Shown here piece by piece: positions 26,423 to 34,895 of a stretch of 44,009 nt of DNA. Within the stretch, counting starts at the first letter, position 1; every line of letters begins with the position of its first letter. The notes under the pieces were generated by a model. That model had not been told where the DNA came from. It was given only the letters and a program-made list of their open reading frames with translations, and ran no database searches. Source of the stretch: Achromobacter insuavis (lineage in GTDB: Bacteria; Pseudomonadota; Gammaproteobacteria; Burkholderiales; Burkholderiaceae_B); the NCBI RefSeq assembly GCF_902859645.1, contig NZ_CADIJR010000054.1, positions 1 through 44,009 of the forward strand. The letters are read 5' to 3'. A program made the translations under genes and the position numbers.

Positions 26423-26640
26423 CTATCAAGGCGCGAAGCGCAGACGTGGCAGGCCCCCGACGAGCATTCGCAACGACGAGAGGCGCTCATTTGGGTACTC
26501 ACCCTTCGGGCAGGCCGGTAATCGGCCGCCAGGCGTCGTTGCGCTCACCTTGCGTGGCACAGCCACGCGGCGGCGACCGCGCCTAGCCTGGCGGCCGATT
26601 ACCGGCCTGTGCGAGGCTCCTTTCAGTGTGAACAGGCCCT
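26373..26640. repeat. 268-bp cruciform-like element (MITE-like) between narK1 and narK2
   Basis: The ends 26373-26403 and 26610-26640 are perfect 31-bp inverted repeats (AGGGCCTGTTCACACTG at the left end). Directly inside lie two further stems: arm A (26404-26419 with 26486-26501, 15 of 16 paired) and arm B (26511-26534 with 26586-26609, 24 of 24 paired). The nine bases between the arms (26502-26510) form a CUUCGG mini-hairpin. The stems abut with almost no unpaired bases, giving a four-way-junction shape on a single strand. No ORF of note is inside. Flanking TCA and TAA could be remnants of a 3-bp TNA target duplication, as made by some IS5-group elements, but they are not identical. It looks like a non-autonomous mobile or dispersed repeat rather than a simple terminator. 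Confidence 0.85.
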
Positions 26641-26667
26641 AACCCCCGACCTCACCGGAGAAAACCT

Positions 26668-28053
26668 ATGTCTTCCCATGTCCTGGCGCGCTGGGAGCCG
26701 GAAAACCCCGGCTTCTGGAAACAGACCGGCGCCCGCATCGCCAACCGCAATCTGTGGATTTCCATTCCCGCGCTGATGCTGGCGTTCAGCATCTGGATGC
26801 TGTGGAGCGTGGTGGTGGTCAATCTCGACCGCGCCGGCTTCATGCTGTCCAAGAACCAGCTGTTCTGGCTGACCGCGCTGCCGGCGCTGTCGGGCGCCAC
26901 GCTGCGCATCTTCTATTCGTTCCTGGTGCCGGTGTTCGGCGGCCGCAAGTGGACCGCGATCTCGACCGCCTCGCTGCTGATCCCGGCGCTGGGCATGGGC
27001 TTCGCGCTGCGCGACCCGACCACCTCGTTCCCGACGCTGCTGATCCTGGCGCTGCTGTGCGGCCTGGGCGGCGGCAACTTCAGCTCCAGCATGGCCAACA
27101 TCAGCTTCTTCTTTCCCAAGGACAAGAAGGGCCTGGCCACCGGCCTGAACGCCGGCATCGGCAACCTGGGCGTGTCGCTGGTGCAGTTCGTGGTGCCGGT
27201 GGTGATCTCGATGGGCGTGTTCGGCGCCCTCGGCGGCGAGCCGCAGACCGTCACGGCGGGTGACGTGCAGCGCAGCCTGTGGCTGCAGAATGCCGGCTTC
27301 ATCTGGGTCATCCCCATCGCGCTGGCCTCGCTGGCCGCGTGGTTCGGCATGAACGACATTGCCGACGCGCGCGCCTCGTTCGCCGACCAGGCGGTGATCT
27401 TCAAGCGCAAGCACAACTGGCTGATGTGCTGGCTGTACGTGGGCACCTTCGGCTCGTTCATCGGTTTCTCGGCCGGCTTCGCCATGCTGACCAAGACGCT
27501 GTTCCCGCAGGTCGACCCGACCACCTACGCCTTCCTGGGCCCGCTGGTCGGCTCGCTGACGCGGCCGGTGGGCGGCTGGGTCTCGGACAAGCTGGGCGGG
27601 GCGCGCGTCACGCTGTTCACCTTCATCGGCATGATTGCCGCGGTGCTGGGCGTGGTGATGTTCCTGCCGCTGAACGGGCAGGGCGGCGACTTCAACGGCT
27701 TCCTGGCCATGTTCATCGTGCTGTTCGCGCTGACCGGCGTGGGCAACGGCTCGACCTTCCGCATGATCCCGGTGATCTTCCTGCGCGAGCGCACCCAGGC
27801 CGCGCAAGGCAAGGGCGAGGCCGCGCAGAAGCAGGCGCTGACCGACGCGGCGCGCGAATCGGCCGCGGTGCTGGGCTTTTCCGGCGCGATCGGCGCCTAT
27901 GGCGGCTTTTTCATCCCGCGCAGCTTCGGCACCTCGCTGGAGCTGACCGGCAGCGCCCAGGCGGCCCTGTATTGCTTCATCGGCTTTTACGCCACTTGCG
28001 TGCTGATCACGTGGTGGTTCTACGCGCGCCGCAACGCGCCCGTGCCCTGCTGA
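26668..28053 (+). CDS. narK2: Nitrate/nitrite antiporter NarK2
   Basis: This 461-residue porter has twelve predicted helices with the substrate arginines in GATLRIFYSFLVPVFGGRK and GSLTRPVGGWVSDKLGG, and the signature GLNAGIGNLGVSLVQF. NarK2 types mainly exchange nitrate for nitrite, removing the product of NarGHI. A long loop near residues 375-395 (ERTQAAQGKGEAAQKQALTD) is typical of this subtype. GGAG at 26657-26660 gives a good ribosome site. It starts 27 bp after the inverted-repeat element, which separates it from narK1. The narG promoter module begins 12 bp after its stop. Confidence 0.94.
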   Translation: MSSHVLARWEPENPGFWKQTGARIANRNLWISIPALMLAFSIWMLWSVVVVNLDRAGFMLSKNQLFWLTALPALSGATLRIFYSFLVPVFGGRKWTAISTASLLIPALGMGFALRDPTTSFPTLLILALLCGLGGGNFSSSMANISFFFPKDKKGLATGLNAGIGNLGVSLVQFVVPVVISMGVFGALGGEPQTVTAGDVQRSLWLQNAGFIWVIPIALASLAAWFGMNDIADARASFADQAVIFKRKHNWLMCWLYVGTFGSFIGFSAGFAMLTKTLFPQVDPTTYAFLGPLVGSLTRPVGGWVSDKLGGARVTLFTFIGMIAAVLGVVMFLPLNGQGGDFNGFLAMFIVLFALTGVGNGSTFRMIPVIFLRERTQAAQGKGEAAQKQALTDAARESAAVLGFSGAIGAYGGFFIPRSFGTSLELTGSAQAALYCFIGFYATCVLITWWFYARRNAPVPC

Positions 28054-28065
28054 GGGCGGGGTTGG

Positions 28066-28142
28066 CCGGGGTGACTAGTCACTCTGCCGCGCCCGCCCTG
28101 TGCCACCGGCGAATGGTCGGCCGGGCGGGCGACGCCTAAAGT
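28066..28142 (+). promoter_or_regulatory. narG promoter module (copy 2)
   Basis: This is the second copy of the narK1 module: CCGGGGTGACTAGTCAC (28066-28082), CCGGCGAATGGT (28106-28117) and GCCTA (28134-28138), with the same 35 and 63 bp offsets from the palindrome. A possible -10 is TAAAGT (28137-28142). Bases between the blocks differ from the narK1 copy, so the blocks look conserved by function. No canonical FNR site is visible at -41.5. Confidence 0.65.
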
Positions 28143-28168
28143 GGTTCTGACAGCACAGATTGCAGTAC

Positions 28169-28187
28169 GCGCCGGCCGGGCCGGCGC
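28169..28187 (+). promoter_or_regulatory. GC hairpin in the narG leader
   Basis: GCGCCGGCC-G-GGCCGGCGC is a perfect palindrome just 4 bp before the ribosome-binding GGAG (28192-28195). In RNA it would form an eight-pair, all-GC stem with a three-base loop. It could affect translation start or protect the mRNA 5' end; it lacks a T run, so it is not a terminator. Confidence 0.5.
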
Positions 28188-28202
28188 TCTTGGAGAAACG
28201 CA

Positions 28203-31200
28203 ATGAGTCATTTTCTGGACCGGTTGAAGTTCATGTCGCGGGTGAAATCCACCTACGCGGACGGTCACGGCGAAGTGGTCAACGAGGACCGCAAGTGGGA
28301 AAACGCCTATCGCGCCCGCTGGCAGCACGACAAGGTGGTGCGCTCGACCCATGGGGTCAACTGCACCGGCTCGTGCTCGTGGAAGGTCTACGTCAAGAAC
28401 GGCCTGATCACCTGGGAGACCCAGCAGACCGACTACCCGCGCACGCGGCCGGACCTGCCCAACCATGAGCCGCGCGGCTGTCCCCGTGGCGCGTCCTACA
28501 GCTGGTACGTCTATTCGGCGCAGCGCGTGAAATACCCGATGATGCGCGGCCGCCTGATGGAAATGTGGCGCGAGGCGCGCAAGACCATGGACCCGATCGC
28601 GGCCTGGGAATGGATCAGCCAGGACCCGGCCCGCGCCAAGCGCTACAAGTCGGTGCGCGGCCTGGGCGGCTTCGTGCGCACGGACTGGGACACGGCGATG
28701 GAAATGATCGCCGCGGCCAACGCCCTGACGATCAAGAAGTTCGGCCCCGACCGCGTCATCGGCTTTTCGCCGATTCCCGCCATGTCGATGGTCAGCTATG
28801 CCGCCGGCGCCCGCTACCTGAGCCTGCTGGGCGGCGCCTGCCTGAGCTTCTATGACTGGTATTGCGACCTGCCGCCGGCCAGTCCGCAGATCTGGGGCGA
28901 GCAGACCGACGTGCCGGAATCGGCCGACTGGTACAACTCGACCTACCTGATGGTGTGGGGCTCGAACGTGCCCCAGACCCGCACGCCTGACGCCCACTTC
29001 TACACCGAGGTCCGCTACAAGGGCACCAAGACGGTGGCGGTGTCCAGCGACTTCGGCGAAATGGTCAAGTTCGGCGACATCTGGCTGGCGCCCAAGCAGG
29101 GCACCGACGCCGCGCTGGCGATGGCCATGGGCCACGTCATCCTCAAGGAATTCCACCTGTCGGGCGCCTCGGCCTATTTCCGTGACTACGTGCGCCGTTA
29201 CACCGACATGCCGATGCTGGTGCTGCTCAAGGAGCGCGACGGCTTCCATGCGCCCGATCACTTCCTGCGCGCCTCGCAGCTGGACGGCGCGCTGGGCGAG
29301 CAGAACAACCCCGACTGGAAGACGCTGGTGTTCGACGAAACCAGCGGCGACCTGGTGGCGCCCAACGGCAGCATCGGCTTTCGCTGGGGCGAGGGCGCGG
29401 TCAACGGCGGCGAGAAGGTCGGCCGCTGGAACCTGGAAGCGCGCGACGGCGGCAGCGGCCGCGCCATCGAGCCGCGCCTGAGCCTGGCGGACGGCGCCGA
29501 CGCCGTGGTCGGCGTGGGTTTCCCGTACTTCGGCGCCGAGCACGACGAACTGCTGGTGCGCAATGTGCCGGTGCGCCGCATCCGCCTGGCCGATGGCAGC
29601 GAGGCCCTGGCGGCCACGGTGTACGACCTGCAGATGGCCAACTACGGCCTGGATCGCGGCCTGGGCGGCGGCAACGTGGCCACGTCCTATGACGACGACG
29701 TGCCCTACACCCCGGCCTGGCAGGAAAAGCACACCGGCGTGCCGCGCGCGCAGGTGATCCAGGTGGCGCGCGAGTTCGCCCAGAACGCCCACGATACCGA
29801 GGGCAAGTCGATGGTCATCGTCGGCGCCGGCCTGAACCACTGGTACCACATGGACATGATCTACCGCGGCATCATCAACATGCTGATGATGTGCGGCTGC
29901 GTCGGCAAGAGCGGCGGCGGCTGGGCCCACTATGTGGGCCAGGAAAAGCTGCGCCCGCAGTTCGGCTGGGCGCCGCTGGCGTTCGCGTCCGACTGGGTGC
30001 GCCCGCCGCGCCAGATGAACGGCACCTCGTTCTTCTACGCCCATACCAGCCAGTGGCGCCATGAAAAGCTGAACGTGCAGGAAGTGCTGGGGCCGACCGC
30101 CGACCGCGGCCGCTATGGCGACCTCAGCATGATCGACCTGAACGCCCGCGCCGAGCGCATGGGCTGGCTGCCGTCGGCGCCGCAGCTGCGCACCAATCCG
30201 CTGGACCTGACCGCGCAGGCCGAAGCCGCCGGCAAGGACCCGGTGGCCCACGCCGTCGAACAACTCAAGTCCGGCGAACTGCGCATGTCCTGCGAAGACC
30301 CCGACGATCCCGCCAACTTCCCGCGCAACATGTTCGTGTGGCGCTCCAACATCCTGGGCTCCAGCGGCAAGGGCCACGAGTATTTCCTGAAGTACCTGCT
30401 GGGCACGCAGAACGCCGTGTTCGGCGACGAGGCCGACGCCATCAAGCCGGTCGAGGTCACCTACCAGGAAGACGCGGCCGAGGGCAAGCTCGACCTGCTG
30501 ACGGTGCTGGACTTCCGCATGAGCACCACCTGCCTGTACGGCGACATCGTGCTGCCGACGGCCACCTGGTACGAGAAGGACGACCTCAACACGTCCGACA
30601 TGCACCCCTTCATCCACCCGCTGAGCGAAGCCGTGCAGCCGCTCTGGGAAAGCAAGACCGACTGGGAGATCTACAAGCTGCTGGCCAAGAAGTTCAGCGA
30701 GATCGGCGGCCCCTACCTGGGCAAGCGCCGCGACCTGGTGCTGACGCCGCTGATGCATGACACCCCGGGGGAACTGGGGCAGGCCTTCGAACCCAAGGAC
30801 TGGAAGCTGGGCGAATGCGACCTGGTGCCGGGCAAGACCGCGCCCAACATGACCGTGGTCGAGCGCGACTACAACGACATCTACCGCAAGTTCACCTCGG
30901 TCGGTCCGCTGCTGGACAAGCTGGGCAACGGCGGCAAGGGCATCAACTGGAACACCGAGCATGAAGTGGGCGAGCTGGCCGGCATCAACGAGCGCGTGGC
31001 CGAAGCCGGCGTGAGCCAGGGCCGGCCGCGGCTGGACAGCGCCATCGACGCCGCCGAAATGATCCTGACCTTCGCGCCCGAGACCAATGGCCACGTGTCG
31101 GTCAAGGCCTGGGAAGCGCTGGGCAAGATCACCGGCCGCGACCACACCCACCTGGCGGTGGGCCGCGAGCACGACAAGATCCGCTTCCGCGACATCCAGG

Positions 31201-31958
31201 CGCAACCGCGCAAGATCATCTCGGCGCCGACCTGGTCGGGCCTGGAAAGCGAAGAGGTCAGCTACAACGCCGGCTACACCAACGTGCACGAGCTGATCCC
31301 GTGGCGCACCCTGACCGGCCGCCAGCAGTTCTACCAGGACCACCGCTGGATGCTGGACTTCGGCGAGGGCTCGTGCGTCTACAAGCCGGCGATCGACACC
31401 AAGACCGTGGCGCCGATGCTGGGCCGCTATCCCAATGGCGAAAAGGAGCTGGTGCTGAACTGGCTGACGCCGCACCAGAAGTGGGGCATCCACAGCACCT
31501 ATTCCGACAACCTGCGCATGCTGACCTTGAGCCGCGGCGGTCCCCACGTGTGGATCTCCGAGGCCGAGGCCAAGCAGGCCGGGCTGGTCGACAACGACTG
31601 GGTCGAGGTGTTCAACGTCAACGGCACGCTGACCGCGCGGGTGGTGGTGAGCCAGCGCGTGCCGGTCGGCATGTGCCTGATGTACCACGCCCAGGAAAAG
31701 ATCGTGAACGTGCCGGGCGCGGAGACCAGCGGCAAGCGCGGCGGCATCCACAACTCGGTGACGCGCACCGTGCTCAAGCCGACCCACATGATCGGCGGCT
31801 ACGCGCAGCAGGCCTACGGCTTCAACTATTACGGCACCGTGGGCGCCAACCGCGACGAATTCGTGGTGCTGCGCAAGATGAAGAAGGTGGACTGGCTGGA
31901 AGGCCCGCTGGTCGAGGATCCCGCCGCCCAAACGCAACAGGAAGAGAAGCAATCATGA
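28203..31958 (+). CDS. narG: Respiratory nitrate reductase alpha subunit
   Basis: This 1251-residue catalytic subunit (E. coli NarG has 1247) reduces nitrate to nitrite at a bis-molybdopterin guanine dinucleotide molybdenum site on the cytoplasmic side. The FS0 iron-sulphur ligands H50, C54, C58 and C93 are all present at the E. coli positions (HGVNCTGSC and HEPRGC). YNSTYLMVWGSNVPQTRTPD contains the region of the aspartate molybdenum ligand and substrate pocket. There is no Tat signal, as expected for cytoplasmic NarG. TTGGAGA upstream gives a good ribosome site. Its stop overlaps the narH start by 4 bp (ATGA). Confidence 0.98.
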   Translation: MSHFLDRLKFMSRVKSTYADGHGEVVNEDRKWENAYRARWQHDKVVRSTHGVNCTGSCSWKVYVKNGLITWETQQTDYPRTRPDLPNHEPRGCPRGASYSWYVYSAQRVKYPMMRGRLMEMWREARKTMDPIAAWEWISQDPARAKRYKSVRGLGGFVRTDWDTAMEMIAAANALTIKKFGPDRVIGFSPIPAMSMVSYAAGARYLSLLGGACLSFYDWYCDLPPASPQIWGEQTDVPESADWYNSTYLMVWGSNVPQTRTPDAHFYTEVRYKGTKTVAVSSDFGEMVKFGDIWLAPKQGTDAALAMAMGHVILKEFHLSGASAYFRDYVRRYTDMPMLVLLKERDGFHAPDHFLRASQLDGALGEQNNPDWKTLVFDETSGDLVAPNGSIGFRWGEGAVNGGEKVGRWNLEARDGGSGRAIEPRLSLADGADAVVGVGFPYFGAEHDELLVRNVPVRRIRLADGSEALAATVYDLQMANYGLDRGLGGGNVATSYDDDVPYTPAWQEKHTGVPRAQVIQVAREFAQNAHDTEGKSMVIVGAGLNHWYHMDMIYRGIINMLMMCGCVGKSGGGWAHYVGQEKLRPQFGWAPLAFASDWVRPPRQMNGTSFFYAHTSQWRHEKLNVQEVLGPTADRGRYGDLSMIDLNARAERMGWLPSAPQLRTNPLDLTAQAEAAGKDPVAHAVEQLKSGELRMSCEDPDDPANFPRNMFVWRSNILGSSGKGHEYFLKYLLGTQNAVFGDEADAIKPVEVTYQEDAAEGKLDLLTVLDFRMSTTCLYGDIVLPTATWYEKDDLNTSDMHPFIHPLSEAVQPLWESKTDWEIYKLLAKKFSEIGGPYLGKRRDLVLTPLMHDTPGELGQAFEPKDWKLGECDLVPGKTAPNMTVVERDYNDIYRKFTSVGPLLDKLGNGGKGINWNTEHEVGELAGINERVAEAGVSQGRPRLDSAIDAAEMILTFAPETNGHVSVKAWEALGKITGRDHTHLAVGREHDKIRFRDIQAQPRKIISAPTWSGLESEEVSYNAGYTNVHELIPWRTLTGRQQFYQDHRWMLDFGEGSCVYKPAIDTKTVAPMLGRYPNGEKELVLNWLTPHQKWGIHSTYSDNLRMLTLSRGGPHVWISEAEAKQAGLVDNDWVEVFNVNGTLTARVVVSQRVPVGMCLMYHAQEKIVNVPGAETSGKRGGIHNSVTRTVLKPTHMIGGYAQQAYGFNYYGTVGANRDEFVVLRKMKKVDWLEGPLVEDPAAQTQQEEKQS

Positions 31959-33517
31959 GGATACGCGCCCAAATCGGCATGGTGCTGAATCTGGACAAGT
32001 GCATCGGCTGCCACACTTGCTCGGTCACCTGCAAGAACGTCTGGACCAGCCGCGACGGCGTCGAGTACGCCTGGTTCAACAACGTCGAGACCAAGCCCGG
32101 CATCGGCTATCCCAAGGAATGGGAGAACCAGGAGAAGTGGAAGGGCGGCTGGCGCCGCACGGCGGCGGGCAAGCTGGAACCGCGCCAGGGCGGCAAGCTG
32201 CGCATCCTGGCCAACCTGTTCGCCAACCCGAACCTGCCGCAGATCGACGACTACTACGAGCCGTTCACCTTCGATTACGAGCACCTGAAGAACGCGCCGC
32301 TGTCGCAGACGCCGCCCACCGCGCGCCCGGTGTCGGTGCTGACCGGCAAGAAGATGGACAAGATCGTCTGGGGCCCGAACTGGGAGGACGACCTGGGCGG
32401 CGAATTCGCCGCGCGCAGCCGCGACGCCTTGTTCGAGGGCGTGCAGAAGGAGATGTACTCGACCTTCGAGAATACCTTCATGATGTACCTGCCGCGCCTG
32501 TGCGAACACTGCCTGAACCCGGCCTGTGTCGCCAGCTGCCCGTCGGGCTCGATCTACAAGCGCGAGGACGACGGCATTGTGCTGGTCGATCAGGACAAGT
32601 GCCGCGGCTGGCGCATGTGCATCTCGGGCTGCCCGTACAAGAAGATCTACTACAACTGGCACAGCGGCAAGGCCGAGAAGTGCACCTTCTGCTATCCGCG
32701 CATCGAGGCCGGCCAGCCGACCGTGTGCTCGGAGACCTGCGTCGGCCGCATCCGCTACCTGGGCGTGATGCTGTACGACGCCGACCAGATCGAGCGCGCC
32801 GCCGCCGTCGGCAACGAACAGGATCTGTACGAGTCGCAGCTGGACCTGTTCCTGGACCCGCATGCGCCCGAGGTGATCGCCGCCGCGCGCGAGCAGGGCA
32901 TCCCGGAATCGTGGCTGGAAGCCGCGCGCCAGTCGCCGGTCTACAAGATGGCGGTGGAGTGGCGCGTCGCCTTCCCGCTGCATCCGGAATACCGCACGCT
33001 GCCGATGGTCTGGTACATCCCGCCGCTGTCGCCGATCCAGACCGCGGCCGAGGCTGGCAAGATGCCGCAGCGCACGCTCGGCACCAGCGCCATGATCCCG
33101 GACGTGGCCAGCCTGCGCATCCCGGTGCGCTATCTGGCCAACCTGCTGACGGCGGGCAAGGAAGCCCCCGTGTTGCAGGCGCTCGAACGGATGCTGGCGA
33201 TGCGCGCCTACAAGCGCGCCGAGACCGTGCACGGCGAGCGCGATACGGCCTTGCTGGATCAGGTCGGCCTGTCGGAAGCGACCGTGCAGGACATGTACCG
33301 CATCATGGCGATTGCCGACTACGAGGACCGCTTCGTGGTGCCCAGCAGCCACAAGGAGATCGTCGAGGACAGCTTCAACGAGAAGGGCAGCTGCGGCTTC
33401 ACCTTCGGCAACGGCTGCTCGGGCGGCGTCTCGGAAGGCACGCTGTTCGGCCGCAAGCCGCAGGGCAGCGAGATCTTCATCGACATGCCGAAGTCGCGCA
33501 AGAAGGCCGCGGCCTGA
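31955..33517 (+). CDS. narH: Respiratory nitrate reductase beta subunit
   Basis: This 520-residue electron-transfer subunit carries four iron-sulphur clusters between NarI haem and NarG. The first cysteine group CIGCHTCSVTC places C16, C19, C22 and C26 as in E. coli. The later groups are CEHCLNPACVASCP, CRGWRMCISGCP and CTFCYPR with CSETCVGR. The tryptophan in CRGWRMC replaces a cysteine, giving the 3Fe-4S cluster known in NarH. The ATG at 31955 overlaps the narG stop. Upstream in-frame codons lie inside narG and are not coding. Confidence 0.98.
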   Translation: MRIRAQIGMVLNLDKCIGCHTCSVTCKNVWTSRDGVEYAWFNNVETKPGIGYPKEWENQEKWKGGWRRTAAGKLEPRQGGKLRILANLFANPNLPQIDDYYEPFTFDYEHLKNAPLSQTPPTARPVSVLTGKKMDKIVWGPNWEDDLGGEFAARSRDALFEGVQKEMYSTFENTFMMYLPRLCEHCLNPACVASCPSGSIYKREDDGIVLVDQDKCRGWRMCISGCPYKKIYYNWHSGKAEKCTFCYPRIEAGQPTVCSETCVGRIRYLGVMLYDADQIERAAAVGNEQDLYESQLDLFLDPHAPEVIAAAREQGIPESWLEAARQSPVYKMAVEWRVAFPLHPEYRTLPMVWYIPPLSPIQTAAEAGKMPQRTLGTSAMIPDVASLRIPVRYLANLLTAGKEAPVLQALERMLAMRAYKRAETVHGERDTALLDQVGLSEATVQDMYRIMAIADYEDRFVVPSSHKEIVEDSFNEKGSCGFTFGNGCSGGVSEGTLFGRKPQGSEIFIDMPKSRKKAAA

Positions 33518-33531
33518 GACGGGAGAACACC

Positions 33532-34179
33532 ATGAGCCTTTATCGCCTGCTTTCCGCGCTGCTCTGCTACCCCGAACAGGAACTGCTGGACGCCCTGACC
33601 GAGGTCGAGGGCGCGCTGGCCGCCTATCCGGAAGCCGAGGAAACCCTGCAACCGCTGATCGGCCACCTGGCCAGCCAGGACCTGATCGCGCTGCAGGAGA
33701 CCTACGTCGCCACCTTCGACCGCAACCGCGCCCATTCGCTGCACCTGTTCGAGCACGTGCACGGCGAAAGCCGCGACCGTGGCCAGGCCATGGTCGACCT
33801 GCTGGAGACCTACCGCCAGCACGGCTTCGAACCGGTGGTGTCGGAACTGCCGGACCACGTGCCGCTGTTCCTGGAGTTCCTGGGCGTGATCGACCCGGCC
33901 GTGGCGCAGGACCTGCTGGACGACGCCATCCACGTGCTGGCCGCCATCGGCGCGCGCCTGGCGCGCAACGAGAGCCCGTACGCCAGCGTCTTCGTCGTGC
34001 TGCGCGGCCTGTCGCGGGTCACGCCGCGCGAGCAGACCGCGCCGCCGGTGCGCGACATGGACGAAGCCATGGAGACCTTCGGCACCGGCGCCGACGGCGT
34101 CGAACCGCTGCTGCGCCCGTTCTCGGGCGACGGCGCGCAGGCCGTGCGCTTCTATCCCCGGGCGCCGGTCACCCGCTAA
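33532..34179 (+). CDS. narJ: Nitrate reductase assembly chaperone
   Basis: This 215-residue cytoplasmic chaperone of the TorD/DmsD/NarJ family is all-helical. It opens MSLYRLLSALLCYPEQELLDAL and contains the family signature YVATFDRNRAHSLHLFEHVH and LPDHVPLFLEFLG. NarJ binds the NarG N-terminus and is needed for molybdenum-cofactor and FS0 insertion before the enzyme docks on NarI. It starts 14 bp after narH with GGGAGA as ribosome site and ends 17 bp before narI, so it is within the operon. Confidence 0.97.
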   Translation: MSLYRLLSALLCYPEQELLDALTEVEGALAAYPEAEETLQPLIGHLASQDLIALQETYVATFDRNRAHSLHLFEHVHGESRDRGQAMVDLLETYRQHGFEPVVSELPDHVPLFLEFLGVIDPAVAQDLLDDAIHVLAAIGARLARNESPYASVFVVLRGLSRVTPREQTAPPVRDMDEAMETFGTGADGVEPLLRPFSGDGAQAVRFYPRAPVTR

Positions 34180-34196
34180 TTTCCAGGACACGCATC

Positions 34197-34880
34197 ATGA
34201 ATTCCCTGAACCAGTTCTTCTTCGGCATCTATCCCTACATCGCCCTGACGGTGTTCCTGCTGGGCAGCCTGGCGCGCTTCGAGCGCGAGCAGTACACCTG
34301 GAAGACCGACAGCTCGCAATTGCTGCATCGCGGCCAGCTGCGGCTGGGCAACATCCTGTTCCACGTCGGCATCCTGGGGCTGTTCTTCGGCCACCTGGCG
34401 GGCCTGTTGACCCCGGTGGTGGTGTGGGACACGCTGGGCGTGTCGCACACGCTCAAGCAGACGGTGGCCATGGTGGCCGGCGGCGTCATGGGCGGGCTGT
34501 GCCTGATCGGCCTCCTGATCCTGATCCACCGCCGCCTGAGCGACCCGCGCATCCGCAAGGCCACCCGGCCCGGCGACAAGCTGTTGCTGGCGTGGATTCT
34601 GGTGACGCTGCTGCTGGGCCTGTCGACCATCGCGCTGTCGGCCGGCCACATGGACGGCGAGATGATGGTGCGCCTGATGCACTGGGCGCAGCACATCGTC
34701 ACCTTCCGCAGTGGCGCCGCTGACTTCGTGGCCGAGGTGCCGCCGCTGTTCAAGGCGCACCTGTTCATGGGCCTGACGCTGTTCGTGATCTTCCCGTTCA
34801 CGCGCCTGGTGCACGTCTGGAGCGGCTTCGCCTCGGTCGGCTACCTGGGCCGCGCCTGGCAACTGGTGCGTCCGCGCTGA
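34197..34880 (+). CDS. narI: Respiratory nitrate reductase gamma subunit (cytochrome b)
   Basis: This 227-residue inner-membrane protein has five predicted helices and carries two b haems that oxidise quinol and pass electrons to NarH. The haem histidines H56 and H66 (FHVGILGLFFGH) match E. coli exactly, and H188 and H206 (KAHLFMG, RLVHVWSG) correspond to E. coli H187 and H205. The start MNSLNQFFFGIYPYIAL is typical. The gene is followed 15 bp later by the ppiC-like gene. Confidence 0.97.
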   Translation: MNSLNQFFFGIYPYIALTVFLLGSLARFEREQYTWKTDSSQLLHRGQLRLGNILFHVGILGLFFGHLAGLLTPVVVWDTLGVSHTLKQTVAMVAGGVMGGLCLIGLLILIHRRLSDPRIRKATRPGDKLLLAWILVTLLLGLSTIALSAGHMDGEMMVRLMHWAQHIVTFRSGAADFVAEVPPLFKAHLFMGLTLFVIFPFTRLVHVWSGFASVGYLGRAWQLVRPR

Positions 34881-34895
34881 CCCGAGGAGGCCGAC

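Noticed and set aside
26373-26640. The narK1/narK2 inverted repeat read as a simple rho-independent terminator
   Set aside because: The outer arms are over 200 bp apart, there is no T run after the right arm, and nested arms fill the interior.
28020-31952. A 1310-codon open frame antisense to narG
   Set aside because: narG has all its cluster ligands at the expected positions; the antisense frame has low-complexity composition and no recognisable domain.
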